Shown: positions 50,040 to 59,416, counted from the stretch's first letter. The stretch: DNA of 64,000 nt from Paenibacillus rhizophilus (GCF_003854965.1 NZ_RQPI01000007.1:158983-222982), one strand, 5' to 3'. Notes: generated from the sequence alone by a model not told the origin. Made by a program: numbers and translations.

Positions 50040-51107
50040 TTACTGCCCGTCCGGCAAAAATTCGTTCGTGAACGCTTTGTCTGCTTCAAGCGGCTTGTCC
50101 AGAAGCTTCAGCCCGTACATCCAGTCGGCATAGTTTTTCCATACTTCGCTCTTCTGCTCGCCCCACTGAGCGGCGTCGTCCTTGTATTTCGGGCTGAGCC
50201 ACTCCTGGCTGGCCTGAACAAGCTTAGGGTCCAGATCGGGAACCGCCTTGATCAGAATATCCGCAGCCTCCTTCGGATGGTCGATCGCGTACTGGTAGCC
50301 CTTGGACGTCGCCTTTAAAAAGGCTTTTACCACCTCGGGGTTCTCGGCGATTTCCTTCTCGCTTGTCGTCAGCACCGGCGTGTAATAGTCGAGCTGAGGC
50401 GCGTAATCCTTCAAATACAGCATATCCAGCGGCTCGCCGCGCAGCTTCGCTTCGATGCCGGTCCAGGCGTAGAAAATCCAGGCAAAGTCAATATCCCGTT
50501 TGACGGCTGTAAAATAATCGGCCTCGCCGATCGTGACCTGCTTGACCTTCTTCACGTCGCCGCCCACCGGGTCCATTATGGCCTTCATGGAAGCCTCTTC
50601 CACCGGCGATCCCCAGCCGCCGTATGTTTTCCCTTCGAAGTTCTTCGGCGATTTGATGCCCCGGTCGACCGGAGCGGCGAAGCCGGACGTGTTATGCTGG
50701 ATAATCGCCGCGATGGACACGAGCGGAACGCCCTGAATCCGTGCCAGCGTCAGGCTGTCCTGCGCGCCAACGCCAAAAGCGGCTTCTCCCGAAGTAACCA
50801 TCGTATCCGCGCCAGCGGCTCCCGGCTGTACAATATCCACGTTAAGGCCCTCTTCCGCGTAAAAACCAAGTTCTTTGGCGACATACAGTCCGGTGTGATT
50901 CGTGTTCGGCGTCCAGTCGAGCGCGACCTTTACCGGCACTGCCGCTTTTGGCGAACTTTGGGCGGAAGCGGATGCCTCCGGCGAAGCGGAAGCGGGGGTC
51001 CCCTGAGCGCCGCCCGCGTTTCCTCCCGAATTATTGCCGCCGCATCCCGCCGCGGCCAGGGTGAACAGGCAGGCCAGGCACAGCGTTAACCATTTTTTGA
51101 CTCCCAT
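50040..51107 (-). CDS. thiY: Thiamine-precursor binding lipoprotein (ThiY-like)
   Basis: 355 residues. Signal peptide with lipobox LAAAGC at about 17-22, then an Asn/Gly-rich and Ser/Ala-rich linker. The binding domain begins VKVALDWTPNTNHTGLYVAK and has SGEAAFGVGAQDSL, as in NMT1/ThiY proteins, which capture formylaminopyrimidine, a thiamine breakdown product, or HMP. First gene after the TPP riboswitch. Confidence 0.92.
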   Translation of the reverse strand: MGVKKWLTLCLACLFTLAAAGCGGNNSGGNAGGAQGTPASASPEASASAQSSPKAAVPVKVALDWTPNTNHTGLYVAKELGFYAEEGLNVDIVQPGAAGADTMVTSGEAAFGVGAQDSLTLARIQGVPLVSIAAIIQHNTSGFAAPVDRGIKSPKNFEGKTYGGWGSPVEEASMKAIMDPVGGDVKKVKQVTIGEADYFTAVKRDIDFAWIFYAWTGIEAKLRGEPLDMLYLKDYAPQLDYYTPVLTTSEKEIAENPEVVKAFLKATSKGYQYAIDHPKEAADILIKAVPDLDPKLVQASQEWLSPKYKDDAAQWGEQKSEVWKNYADWMYGLKLLDKPLEADKAFTNEFLPDGQ

Positions 51108-51254
51108 TTTGTAGTCTCTCCTTTGTCTTGCCGCCCCGGATAATGCCGGCAGCGGCGGGTATTCCCGTCTTCATGAAAGCTCACCCGCAAATCGCGGGGC
51201 CGCTCGGCGGACCCGGAAATTTGCACACCCCCCTTGGTGCCAAGAAACAATGCC

Positions 51255-51283
51255 AAAAAAGCGCCCCTGAACATTAGGGACGC
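51255..51283 (-). terminator. Terminator of the TPP riboswitch expression platform
   Basis: On the minus strand GCGTCCCT pairs with AGGGGCGC across a seven-base loop, followed by TTTTTT. It lies between the aptamer and thiY, so TPP binding would favour it. Confidence 0.85.
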
Positions 51284-51327
51284 GAAGGAATGCATGACGG
51301 CGGCGGTCCTGGAAGACCACACCTTAA

Positions 51328-51420
51328 GCCTTTCCTACGCTGGCATTATCCAGATCAGGTATAAGGGTCAGTATCTTGCGGGATACACTCTCAGCCGGCC
51401 GTAATTCCAGCACCCCTGGT
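51328..51420 (-). ncRNA. TPP (THI element) riboswitch
   Basis: On the minus strand the aptamer contains GGCTGAGAGT and ACCTGATCTGGATAATGCC then AGCGTAGGAAA, the conserved halves of the THI box, with GGGGTGC at the 5' end of P1. It controls the whole thiY-thiZ operon through the terminator downstream. OFF switch. Confidence 0.96.
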
Positions 51421-51497
51421 TCTATGAAGTTTCGGGTATTCTTGCTGCTTACGGTGTAATTATAGACGCAAGGTTCCGGGGTTGTCCAGCCCGCCGG

Positions 51498-52931
51498 CTA
51501 CTCGAGCTTCTTGCGGCGGCGGCCTTTTATCCCGCTCCACAGCTCACGCAGCGTCAGAACGGCGCTGACGATGATGCCGCAGAAGGTCAGAAACAGAGCG
51601 ATGTATTCGAACACGGAATACTGCAGTATTTTGCCCCAGTCGATGTTTCCCTTCAGATCCTCGATCACCTGGTTCATCCCGTAAATACCGCTTACGACCG
51701 TGAATACCGTCAGAATCATCAGCAGGTTATCGCGGCGCTTGGCCTGGAAGGTCTCCTGATACTGGAACAGGTCCGCCAGCGTCTGCTTCACTTCCTCGAA
51801 TAATTCGTCGTTGCCGTACACTTTACGCAACTGAAAGAAGATTTCACGGCCCTGCGTCTGCGAGATCAGTTCGAGGAAATAAAATTTGGCGGAGAACTTG
51901 TTGATATAGTAGATCAAATCCTCGATTTCTTCGTAATCATGCTCGATCCGCAGCCGCGAGTGTACATTGGACAGCTTCAGCAGTACGATCTTGTGAAAAA
52001 GGCTGAGCAGCAGGCCGTAATAGTATTCGCCGTACATCTGATTCGCGAGCTTCACGGCGGTTTCGGAATCGCTGCGGCTCAGGCAGCAGAAGGTCTGCTC
52101 GTTCGTCATGTAGTAAGTATTAGGACCCCAGCGCCCGTACCGGTGCCTTCGGCAGTATTCCTCGATATAGTCTTCGCTGCTCGCGCTCGTATAGGGACGG
52201 CCGTCCGCTTTCATTCCGTCGAGCTGGGAAGCGCGGTAGCATGTTCTGGAGTCGATGTCCTCCCCTTCCTCCATCCCGTAGAAGGCCTGAACCATCATGC
52301 GCTCATCCACGAAAAAAGGCAGCGTTTCGAAGTAAGCCCCGTTCAAATCCGATTGATCGAGGTAACCCTCCAGGCCGTTCAGCAGATTTTTAAACACGAA
52401 ATCTTCCATCTGCTTGAACATTCGGTCCCCGCAGCAAATGCGCGACGCCTCGTCCGCTTCCTTTACATTTTCCAGCGAGCGGAACCGGTCGGCAAATTCC
52501 AGGGCGAAACTAAGCGGAACCCTCTCTTCGTCGATCATCGTCCGGATAGTAATAAAACCGAGCTGAAACGGACAAATGAACATATCCGTCGAGAGCACCT
52601 GAAAGGAAATGGAGCCCTGCGGCATTTCCATCCTGCAATTCAGGCCGTTCACCCGGGAATAGCGGCGAAACGAATCTTTGTCCTCTTCGCGCGGAAACAG
52701 CACATGGGCGGCGAAAGGCATATAGGAACGCTCCATATTCTCATGCGAGACACAGTAGCCTTCTCCGTAATAATCGTCCTCCAGTTCTTTATGATTCAGA
52801 AAAAACGGGGTGAATCCGTCCCGCTTAAGCCGCTCCTCCAGCTCCGGTCCTTGCCCCTGCTTAATGGAGAAGGGAAAAATAAACTGCAGGAGTGCCGTAT
52901 GTAGAATGGGGTCATCCAAGAGTGGGTTCAT
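51498..52931 (-). CDS. Divergent CorA-like (2-TM-GxN) membrane protein
   Basis: 477 residues. The C-terminus has the CorA signature: helix 1 (about 400-417) ends VVSGIYGMN (GMN 418-420), then a short acidic loop (QVIEDLKGNIDWG) and helix 2 (about 440-465), then a basic tail GRRRKKLE. The large N-terminal domain is not recognisable as a normal CorA domain and is about 100 residues longer than usual; it holds many acidic and aromatic residues (DDYYGEGYC, HRYGRWGPNTYY). So a divalent-cation channel or a signalling relative of one. Single gene. Confidence 0.65.
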   Translation of the reverse strand: MNPLLDDPILHTALLQFIFPFSIKQGQGPELEERLKRDGFTPFFLNHKELEDDYYGEGYCVSHENMERSYMPFAAHVLFPREEDKDSFRRYSRVNGLNCRMEMPQGSISFQVLSTDMFICPFQLGFITIRTMIDEERVPLSFALEFADRFRSLENVKEADEASRICCGDRMFKQMEDFVFKNLLNGLEGYLDQSDLNGAYFETLPFFVDERMMVQAFYGMEEGEDIDSRTCYRASQLDGMKADGRPYTSASSEDYIEEYCRRHRYGRWGPNTYYMTNEQTFCCLSRSDSETAVKLANQMYGEYYYGLLLSLFHKIVLLKLSNVHSRLRIEHDYEEIEDLIYYINKFSAKFYFLELISQTQGREIFFQLRKVYGNDELFEEVKQTLADLFQYQETFQAKRRDNLLMILTVFTVVSGIYGMNQVIEDLKGNIDWGKILQYSVFEYIALFLTFCGIIVSAVLTLRELWSGIKGRRRKKLE

Positions 52932-53126
52932 GGTAGTCCTCCTGACTTTGCAATAGTCGACAATAGTATTTACACCGTCTGCATTGCCTTGAAAAAGGAG
53001 GCGCGGCCTCCGGAGTCAATCTCTTCCATTTGGGATTCATTCCGCCGAGTCCGGGTACATTATATTGTATCGACCCGCTGAGCTTATGTATCTCTTGGCT
53101 TGAATAGAAAGGAGATTGGGAATTTC

Positions 53127-53567
53127 ATGGACAACAAAGAATTGGAACAACGTATAATCAAGGCGCTGGATGACAACAAATTCGGTTCTTTCGCCACAAT
53201 CGAAGCCGGCAGCAAGCCGAAGGTTCGTTATATGGCCGTCTTTCATGAGGAGCTTAACCTCTATTTGGCCACAGACCGCAAGACGCATAAAGTGGAAGAG
53301 CTGCAAAACAACCCGAATGTGTTTCTGCTGCTGGGTTATGAGGCGGGAGGCAGCAAGGATATCCTTGAGATCGAAGCGAAGGCGTCCGTTACCAAAGACA
53401 GCAGCCTGCGTGAAAAAATATGGAGCAAAGATTTGGAGCGCTGGTTCAAGGGACCGGATGATCCGGATTACGTCATTCTGGAGCTTTCGCCGACGCGTAT
53501 CGAATATACCGGAAAAGACCGGAAACCCGAGGTTTGGGAAAAGCAGACGGCGTCCGCGGGCAAGTAA
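53127..53567 (+). CDS. Pyridoxamine 5'-phosphate oxidase-like protein (stress protein 26 type)
   Basis: 146 residues from ATG 53127 (GGAG about 12 bases upstream). Split-barrel flavin-binding fold: KFGSFATIEAGSKPKVRYMA (16-35), LYLATDRKTHKVEEL (42-56), and YVILELSPTRIEY near the end. Resembles general stress protein 26 (YdaG-like), which binds FMN; activity is unknown. Confidence 0.85.
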   Translation: MDNKELEQRIIKALDDNKFGSFATIEAGSKPKVRYMAVFHEELNLYLATDRKTHKVEELQNNPNVFLLLGYEAGGSKDILEIEAKASVTKDSSLREKIWSKDLERWFKGPDDPDYVILELSPTRIEYTGKDRKPEVWEKQTASAGK

Positions 53568-53601
53568 GTTAAACCTTGTTTTTATATACAGTCATGATTG
53601 G

Positions 53602-53628
53602 AAAGCGTCCCGAAAGGGGCGCTTTTTT
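53602..53628 (+). terminator. Terminator of the PPOX gene
   Basis: AAAGCG...CGCTTT with inner CCC/GGG around GAAA (53602-53622), followed by TTTTTT. Confidence 0.85.
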
Positions 53629-53710
53629 CCATAGGTTCCCTTCTTCTGAGCGAAAGATGTTATAATGACCACAAGTGTTGGTATTAATATAGGTCATAAG
53701 GAGGATATCC

Positions 53711-54738
53711 ATGCAGTGCAGTGATTGCCTACTCTTAGCTCCCATTGAAGATGAAGGAACCGTAAAAATTCGGCGCGCATCACCCGCTCTTGCCTCCGCC
53801 ATTCAAGCGGCCGGATATACCCTTGACACCCGTAAGACACGCTATGAAATTCCGTATGATTCCCGTGAGCAGCTGATGGCCATCATGAAGCTGCTGGAAG
53901 AGTCGGAAGAAACGGAGCAGATTGCGGTGTGCGTAACGAGGGCGGCGATCTCGGGTCTTTTTGAGCGTTGGGTACCCCTTGCCCAGCTAAAGGCCCGCGT
54001 TTCCAATCATACACTCGTCGACATTATCACCAATAAAGAGTTCTGCAGCTACATGCAGCCGATCGTCGACTCTACCGAACAAATTATCGGATTTGAGTTC
54101 TGCTGCGCCCGCTGCCGCATGGACCGGAGTTTCAGCCGCATACCCTTTTTGAAGTGGCGAGGCGGAGCGGGCTCCACTCCTTTCTGGACCGGGCGGCCCG
54201 CATATCTGCCATCGGATCCAGCGCCCGGCATTTGCCTGAAGGAATCAAACGGTTCGTCAACTTTCTCCCCTCCTCCATATATAATCCCAATTATTGTCTT
54301 ACGAATACGTTTCAAACGATTCAACAGCAGGGTCTTCGTCCGGAAGACTTCGTATTTGAGGTGGTGGAGACGGAGAAAATCCGCGATATCGACCATCTCG
54401 CAGCTATTTTTTCGAAATACCGAGAGCATGGCGTGAATGTTGCGCTTGATGATGTCGGTTCGGGTTATTCGACGGTTGAATTCATGTTGCGCCTTCAGCC
54501 GGATTATGTGAAAATTGACCGCGGGCTTATCAGCATGTGCGATCAGGACCCCCATAAACAAACCGGCATTAAGGAAGTTGTGGAAAAAGCGGGCCGTTTC
54601 GGAGGCAAGGTGCTGGCCGAAGGCATAGAGCGGCGAGAGGAATTTCAATTTTGCCTGGATAACGGCATCGAATTGGCTCAAGGTTATTTTTTTGGCAAGC
54701 CCGAGCTTGAGCCGCCGCCGGTTTTTTTTGCAGTATAG
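53711..54738 (+). pseudogene. EAL-domain protein broken by a one-base deletion
   Basis: The first part (53711 to about 54099) encodes MQCSDCLLLAPIEDEGTVKI onward to EQIIGFEF. A T is missing after 54099 (GAGTT-CTG for GAG TTT CTG); adding it continues the frame as LLRPLPHGPEFQPHTLFEVA and on to the TAG at 54736-54738, for 342 residues in all. EAL domain features: FEFLLRP (EFL in place of EAL), FEVVETEKI, and VALDDVGSGYS. It would be a YkuI-like c-di-GMP phosphodiesterase or receptor. Ribosome site AAGGAGGA upstream is intact. A sequencing error is possible. Confidence 0.8.
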
Positions 54739-54777
54739 CTTTTTTGAGGTATAGCTTTTTAAGGAGGAACTGTAGTT

Positions 54778-55452
54778 ATGAGCGGCACTTTGCTGTATAT
54801 CGAGGACGATCCCCAAATCGCCGGCCCTGTCGCCAGGGACCTGCGGGACCGCGGTTATGCGGTCCGCTGGCTGCAGACGGGAGAGCGGGCCGTGGAAGAA
54901 GCAGACGGCTGCCATCTGGCTATTCTGGACGTCATGCTGCCTGGACTGGACGGCTTTACCGTCGGACAGCGGTTAAAGAAGTGTTTCCCGGGCGTTCCCA
55001 TTCTGATGCTCTCGGCGAGAACGTCGATCGACGACAAGCTCCAGGGTCTGGAGTTCGCCGACGATTATTTGACCAAGCCGTTTCATCCTGACGAGCTGGC
55101 CGCCCGGATTGGAGTTCTGCTGCGGCGGTCGGGCAGCGTTTCGGCGGCGCCGCTCTCACTGAAGCATCTTACCGTCTATGAAGAGGAGAACCGGATTGCC
55201 CTGACGGAGAGTGGAGAAGAGATACCGCTTACCGGCAAGCAATTTCAGATTTTCTTTTACCTGCTGCGTCACCTCGGCCAGATTATGACCAAGGAGCAGA
55301 TCTATGAAGCGGTTTGGGGCGAGCCCTATATGGAAGGGGACAAGACGCTGATGGTCCATATCCGTTATTTGCGCGAGAAGCTGGAGAAGGATCCCGCCGC
55401 GCCGGAAATTATCGAGACGGTCCGGGGCATCGGATACAGGATCAAGGCATGA
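54778..55452 (+). CDS. OmpR-family response regulator
   Basis: 224 residues; AAGGAGGA upstream of the ATG. Receiver domain with phosphoacceptor Asp51 (AILDVMLPG) and Lys100 (LTKPF). The alpha4-beta5 loop reads LEFADDYLTKPF, one residue shorter than the usual LELGADDYLTKPF. Winged-helix DNA-binding domain from about 130 (TGKQFQIFFYLLRHLGQIMT, HIRYLREKLEKDP). First of five genes; controls the ABC exporter behind it. Confidence 0.9.
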   Translation: MSGTLLYIEDDPQIAGPVARDLRDRGYAVRWLQTGERAVEEADGCHLAILDVMLPGLDGFTVGQRLKKCFPGVPILMLSARTSIDDKLQGLEFADDYLTKPFHPDELAARIGVLLRRSGSVSAAPLSLKHLTVYEEENRIALTESGEEIPLTGKQFQIFFYLLRHLGQIMTKEQIYEAVWGEPYMEGDKTLMVHIRYLREKLEKDPAAPEIIETVRGIGYRIKA

Positions 55453-56960
55453 TAAGAAGGAACGGGACGCGAGGGCGCAATCCGGGTTTCCGCCGGTCGC
55501 TTCTGTCGCGGTATTTGCTGATTATCGTGATTGCCGTGCTGTTTTTGCCCGTGATTTTCCCACTCAGTCTGATCATCTATACCTTGTCGGACCATTACCA
55601 TTGGACATCGGGAAATACGGCAGACGAGACGAAGAAAGCTTTCAAGCCGTATTCCAACATTGCCGAATTGGAAAAAATGTGGCACAAAGAAGCGCGCCTG
55701 CTTGCGGGCAAATCCGACCGGGAAATCGGAGCTCGTCTGAAGGCGCTGGGAGACCGCTACCAGTATGCTTCCATGTTCTGGGTGAATGGAGAGGGGATGA
55801 CCCGGCTTGCGCTTCCTCCGGAGAAGAAATCCGGCTCCGAAGCCGGCGCGGATAATGGCGCAACGGGTGGAACGGATAATGGTGCAACGGGCCGAACGGA
55901 TGGAACGGATATTGGTGCGGCCGTGCCGGCACGGTGGACAGCTTTACAGGCCATCGCCTTCATGAAGGACAGCGTGGGCAGCGATCCGTTGACCGTCGTC
56001 GCCTTTATTGGCGACCGGGCGGATGCGGGCGAAGGGTTCATGGCGATGCGCGTTCCGAAGTCCGTTCTGCCGAGGAATACAGGCAGCGTCCCGCTTGCGC
56101 TGTACGGACTGATGCTGCTCGTTCTGCTCGCGTTTGCCGCCATATCCTGGCTGTTCTTCGCCGGAATCCGCGGGCGTCTGCTCCGGCTTCAGACCGCCAT
56201 GACTCTGGACGGGCGGGACGGCCTTCCGGCAGCGATTCCGAAAGGCAAGCCCGATGAGATCGGCATGCTGGAAGAGGCGTTCAACACGATGGTTGCCGAG
56301 CTTAAGGACAGCCGGCGCCGGGAGCGGGAAGAGGAAGAGCTGCGCAAGCGGCTGATCGCCGATCTGTCCCACGACCTGCGGACACCGCTTACGGTCGTGC
56401 GGAGCCACCTGTTTCAGGTGGGCAAGGAGCCGCTGTCCCCGCAGGGCAAGGAATCGCTCAATCTGATGGATGAGCGCATTGCCGACCTTGGCGTGCTGAT
56501 CGACAACCTGCTGAATTACAACCTGCTGGCAAGTGGCAGGGTGAAGCTTTCGCCGGGGAGACAGGATGTTCTGCGGCTGCTGCGGGAAAGCGCCGCCGCC
56601 TGGTATCCGGTATGGACCAAGGAGGGCATGGAGGTTGACATCGAGCTTGAGGGCGAACCTCTCGTTTGGGAGGTCGATGAAATCTGGTTCCGGCGCGTGC
56701 TGGACAATCTGTACCAGAATGTCGTGCGCCATGCGAAGGGCGGCGGTTATGTGGGGGTTGCCGCCGAGGACCGTGGCGGCGTCCGCACTGTCGTCATCCG
56801 CGACCGGGGAAAAGGCTTAGGCGAAGCTTCTCCGGCCAAAGGGGCGGGGATCGGACTGGCCATTGTCGACATGCTGCTCTCCCGGATGGGGCTTGCCTGG
56901 ACGGCGGACAGCGACCCGGAAGGCACCTCGGTCTGCATATATCCGAAGGATCGCGGCTGA
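55449..56960 (+). CDS. Sensor histidine kinase of the exporter operon
   Basis: 503 residues; ATGA overlap with the regulator. Membrane helices about 20-42 and 220-240, with an extracellular part of about 175 residues containing a short repeat (GADNGATGGTDNGATGRTDG). HAMP near 242-293. HisKA with LSHDLRTPL (His308) and HATPase with RRVLDNLYQNVVRHA and GKGLGEASPAKGAGIGLAI. The N-box and G-boxes are present, so it should be active. Confidence 0.9.
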   Translation: MIRRNGTRGRNPGFRRSLLSRYLLIIVIAVLFLPVIFPLSLIIYTLSDHYHWTSGNTADETKKAFKPYSNIAELEKMWHKEARLLAGKSDREIGARLKALGDRYQYASMFWVNGEGMTRLALPPEKKSGSEAGADNGATGGTDNGATGRTDGTDIGAAVPARWTALQAIAFMKDSVGSDPLTVVAFIGDRADAGEGFMAMRVPKSVLPRNTGSVPLALYGLMLLVLLAFAAISWLFFAGIRGRLLRLQTAMTLDGRDGLPAAIPKGKPDEIGMLEEAFNTMVAELKDSRRREREEEELRKRLIADLSHDLRTPLTVVRSHLFQVGKEPLSPQGKESLNLMDERIADLGVLIDNLLNYNLLASGRVKLSPGRQDVLRLLRESAAAWYPVWTKEGMEVDIELEGEPLVWEVDEIWFRRVLDNLYQNVVRHAKGGGYVGVAAEDRGGVRTVVIRDRGKGLGEASPAKGAGIGLAIVDMLLSRMGLAWTADSDPEGTSVCIYPKDRG

Positions 56961-56974
56961 CCGGTGATCCGATT

Positions 56975-56991
56975 TTAAACAAAACTTAAAC
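56975..56991 (+). promoter_or_regulatory. Tandem TTAAAC repeats, candidate response-regulator site
   Basis: TTAAAC at 56975-56980 and 56986-56991, exactly 11 bases apart, in the 92-base gap before the ABC ATPase gene. OmpR-type regulators bind such direct repeats. A second pair, TTAACC at about 57010 and 57032, follows. Confidence 0.45.
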
Positions 56992-57052
56992 TTCGCGGGC
57001 AGTCTTCTTTAACCTTGGAGCGGTAAGCTGTTAACCGAGGTGAAGAGAGAAA

Positions 57053-57961
57053 ATGGAAACCATTATACAAACGGCGGATTTGGTGAAGAGGTACCGCGGC
57101 CGGGCCGCGGTCGACCATCTGAATTTGAGCATCGGCAAGGGGGATATTTACGGATTTCTCGGGCCGAACGGCGCGGGCAAGACGACGACGATCCGCATGC
57201 TGCTTGGCCTGATTGCGCCGTCTGGGGGGCAGGTGGAGATCTTCGGCAAGGATCTCCGAAAGGAGAGGCTGGACATTCTGCGGAGAGTCGGCTCGCTTGT
57301 CGAATCGCCTTCCTACTACGGACATCTGTCGGCCGTGGACAATCTGGAGGCGATTCGCCGCATTCTCGGCGCGCCGAAGCGGCGTATCGCCGAGGTGCTG
57401 GATATCGTCTCGCTGACCGGAGAGGAGAAGCGTCCGGTCAAGGGCTTCTCGCTCGGCATGAAGCAGCGGCTGGGCATCGCCGCCGCGCTGCTCGGCAGCC
57501 CCGAGCTGCTCATTCTGGACGAGCCGACCAACGGGCTGGACCCGTCCGGCATTCAGGAGATTCGCAGCCTGATCATGTCGCTGCCGCGGGAGCACGGCAT
57601 CACCGTGCTCGTGTCCAGCCATCTGCTGAGCGAAATCGAGCAGATGGCGGGGACGGTCGGCATCATCCGGCAGGGCCGGATGATCTATCAAGACACGATC
57701 GCCCGGCTCCGGGAGCGCTCGGCGGGAGAGATGCGGCTCGTCGTGTCCGAGCCGGAGGCCGCCTTGGAGGAAGCCTTCCGAAGAGGATACGACGGCATGC
57801 TGCGCACAGACGAGCTCCGCTTCTCCGGGATGGACGACGCGCGGGTTGCCCTGCTGGTCAAGGCTCTCGTAGAGCGTGGACACGCCATCTACCGGGTGGA
57901 GGAGCAGCGGCAGTCTCTTGAAGAACTCTTCCTGCAGGTTGTGGAAGGGGAGGGACGATGA
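57053..57961 (+). CDS. ABC exporter ATPase (BcrA/lantibiotic-immunity type)
   Basis: 302 residues. Walker A GPNGAGKTT (37-45), signature FSLGMKQRLGIAAAL near 137, Walker B LLILDEPTNGLDP. The C-terminal ~80-residue extension is usual for BcrA/NukF-type ATPases. Works with the two permeases that follow. Exports or expels peptide antibiotics such as bacitracin or lantibiotics; exact target unknown. Confidence 0.92.
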   Translation: METIIQTADLVKRYRGRAAVDHLNLSIGKGDIYGFLGPNGAGKTTTIRMLLGLIAPSGGQVEIFGKDLRKERLDILRRVGSLVESPSYYGHLSAVDNLEAIRRILGAPKRRIAEVLDIVSLTGEEKRPVKGFSLGMKQRLGIAAALLGSPELLILDEPTNGLDPSGIQEIRSLIMSLPREHGITVLVSSHLLSEIEQMAGTVGIIRQGRMIYQDTIARLRERSAGEMRLVVSEPEAALEEAFRRGYDGMLRTDELRFSGMDDARVALLVKALVERGHAIYRVEEQRQSLEELFLQVVEGEGR

Positions 57962-58674
57962 TGGGCCGGATACTCGCCGCCGATTGGCTGAAAATCCGGG
58001 GCAAAGGCCTCTGGCTTCTGATCCTCGTGGGTCCGCTCGGTCTAACGGCGATGCAGGCTCTCAATTTCGGACTCCGCTTCGATTATATGAAGCGGAGATA
58101 TGCGGGAGACTTATGGGGCGGGCTGCTGGACAATACCGCGCTGTTCGTCCCGATGGCGCTTTTTCTCGGAGGGACGCTGGTCTGTTCCCTGATGGCCAAT
58201 ATCGAGCATCAGACCAGCGCGTGGAAGCAGCTTCTGGCGCTGCCGGTTTCCCGTATAGCGGTATTTGCCTCCAAGCTGATGCTGTGCCTGCTGCTGCTGG
58301 CCGTATCCTGTCTGCTGCTCTCCGGCTTCGTTACAGCGCTTGGGCTGCTCTTCGGCTTCGGGGCTTCCGCGATTCCGGTCTATGGCATTTTGCGTATCGG
58401 CTTTCTGTCCTGCGCCGCCGTTATGCCCTTTATTGCCCTTCAGCTCTGGCTGTCGCTGGCCTTCCGGAATCAGGCGATGCCGGTTTCAATCGGCGTGATT
58501 TGTGCTATTGTGTCGCCTTTTACGGCCACCTTATCGGAATGGTTGCCGATTAACTGGCCGTATCTGGCTTGGACCGGTCCGCACCGACTTTATTTTGCGG
58601 GTGCGGGACTCGCACTGGCCCTGCTGGTATTGCTGCCGGGAGCTGCGCATTTCGCCCGAAAGGATGTGAACTGA
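57958..58674 (+). CDS. ABC-2 permease 1 (lantibiotic-immunity type)
   Basis: 238 residues, six membrane helices; ATG overlaps the ATPase stop. Typical start ILAADWLKIRGKGLWLL, and the conserved EHQTSAWKQLLALPVSRIAV near 81-100. Pairs with the next permease, as NukE/SpaE with NukG/SpaG. Located in the membrane. Confidence 0.85.
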   Translation: MMGRILAADWLKIRGKGLWLLILVGPLGLTAMQALNFGLRFDYMKRRYAGDLWGGLLDNTALFVPMALFLGGTLVCSLMANIEHQTSAWKQLLALPVSRIAVFASKLMLCLLLLAVSCLLLSGFVTALGLLFGFGASAIPVYGILRIGFLSCAAVMPFIALQLWLSLAFRNQAMPVSIGVICAIVSPFTATLSEWLPINWPYLAWTGPHRLYFAGAGLALALLVLLPGAAHFARKDVN

Positions 58675-58678
58675 CGGC

Positions 58679-59416
58679 ATGAAGATGTTCCTGAGAATAT
58701 TGTCAGCCGAAAGGCTGAAGCTGTCCGGCTCTTATATTTGGCTGCTTGTGCTGGCCAGCCCTGCCGCCGCGGTGCTGATCGGACTGTACGCCTCCTCCCC
58801 GGCTGGAGGGAAGCCGGACTGGACCATACTGCTTTCGGTCATGTCGACGCTTCACGCATTGCTGTTCCTGCCGGTTCTGTCCGGGCTGTACACCGCGATG
58901 CTGTGCCGCCACGAGCATCTGGACGGCGGCTGGAAGGCGCTGTTGGCGCTTCCGGTCTCCCGGACCGCCGTATACCTCGCCAAGTTCACGATGGCCGCTG
59001 TTCTGCTGGCGGCGACCCAGGCCCTCTTCATAGCCGCGGTCATCGGAACGGGATTAATCCGCGGAATCGGGACTCCCGTTCCATGGGGGCTGTTCCTGGG
59101 AACCTGCGCGGCCAGCTGGACAGCCTGCCTGCCGCTGGCCGCGCTCCAGCTGGCCGTTTCCCAAGCGTGGAGCAGCTTCGCCGCGCCGCTTGCCCTGAAC
59201 GTCAGCTTCACGCTGCCCAATGTTCTGATCGCGAACTCGGCCACCTACGGCCCCTATTATCCATGGGTACAGCCGATGCTGGCCATGATTCCGCATGGGC
59301 AGGCGGACTACGGTGCGTTCAATCTGCCGCTTGAAAGCCTGCTGATCGTTGTGCTGGGCAGCTTTGCCCTGTTTCTTGCGGCGGGTCTGCTGTCTTTTCG
59401 GCGCAAAGCGGTGTGA
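58679..59416 (+). CDS. ABC-2 permease 2 (lantibiotic-immunity type)
   Basis: 245 residues, six membrane helices; starts 4 bases after permease 1. Similar opening (RILSAERLKLSGSYIWLLV) and HLDGGWKALLALPVSRTAVY near 80-99, so the two are paralogues. Last gene of the operon. In 59417-59560 there is a GACGGCAAA...TTTGCCGTC hairpin (59453-59480) without a U-run. Confidence 0.85.
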   Translation: MKMFLRILSAERLKLSGSYIWLLVLASPAAAVLIGLYASSPAGGKPDWTILLSVMSTLHALLFLPVLSGLYTAMLCRHEHLDGGWKALLALPVSRTAVYLAKFTMAAVLLAATQALFIAAVIGTGLIRGIGTPVPWGLFLGTCAASWTACLPLAALQLAVSQAWSSFAAPLALNVSFTLPNVLIANSATYGPYYPWVQPMLAMIPHGQADYGAFNLPLESLLIVVLGSFALFLAAGLLSFRRKAV

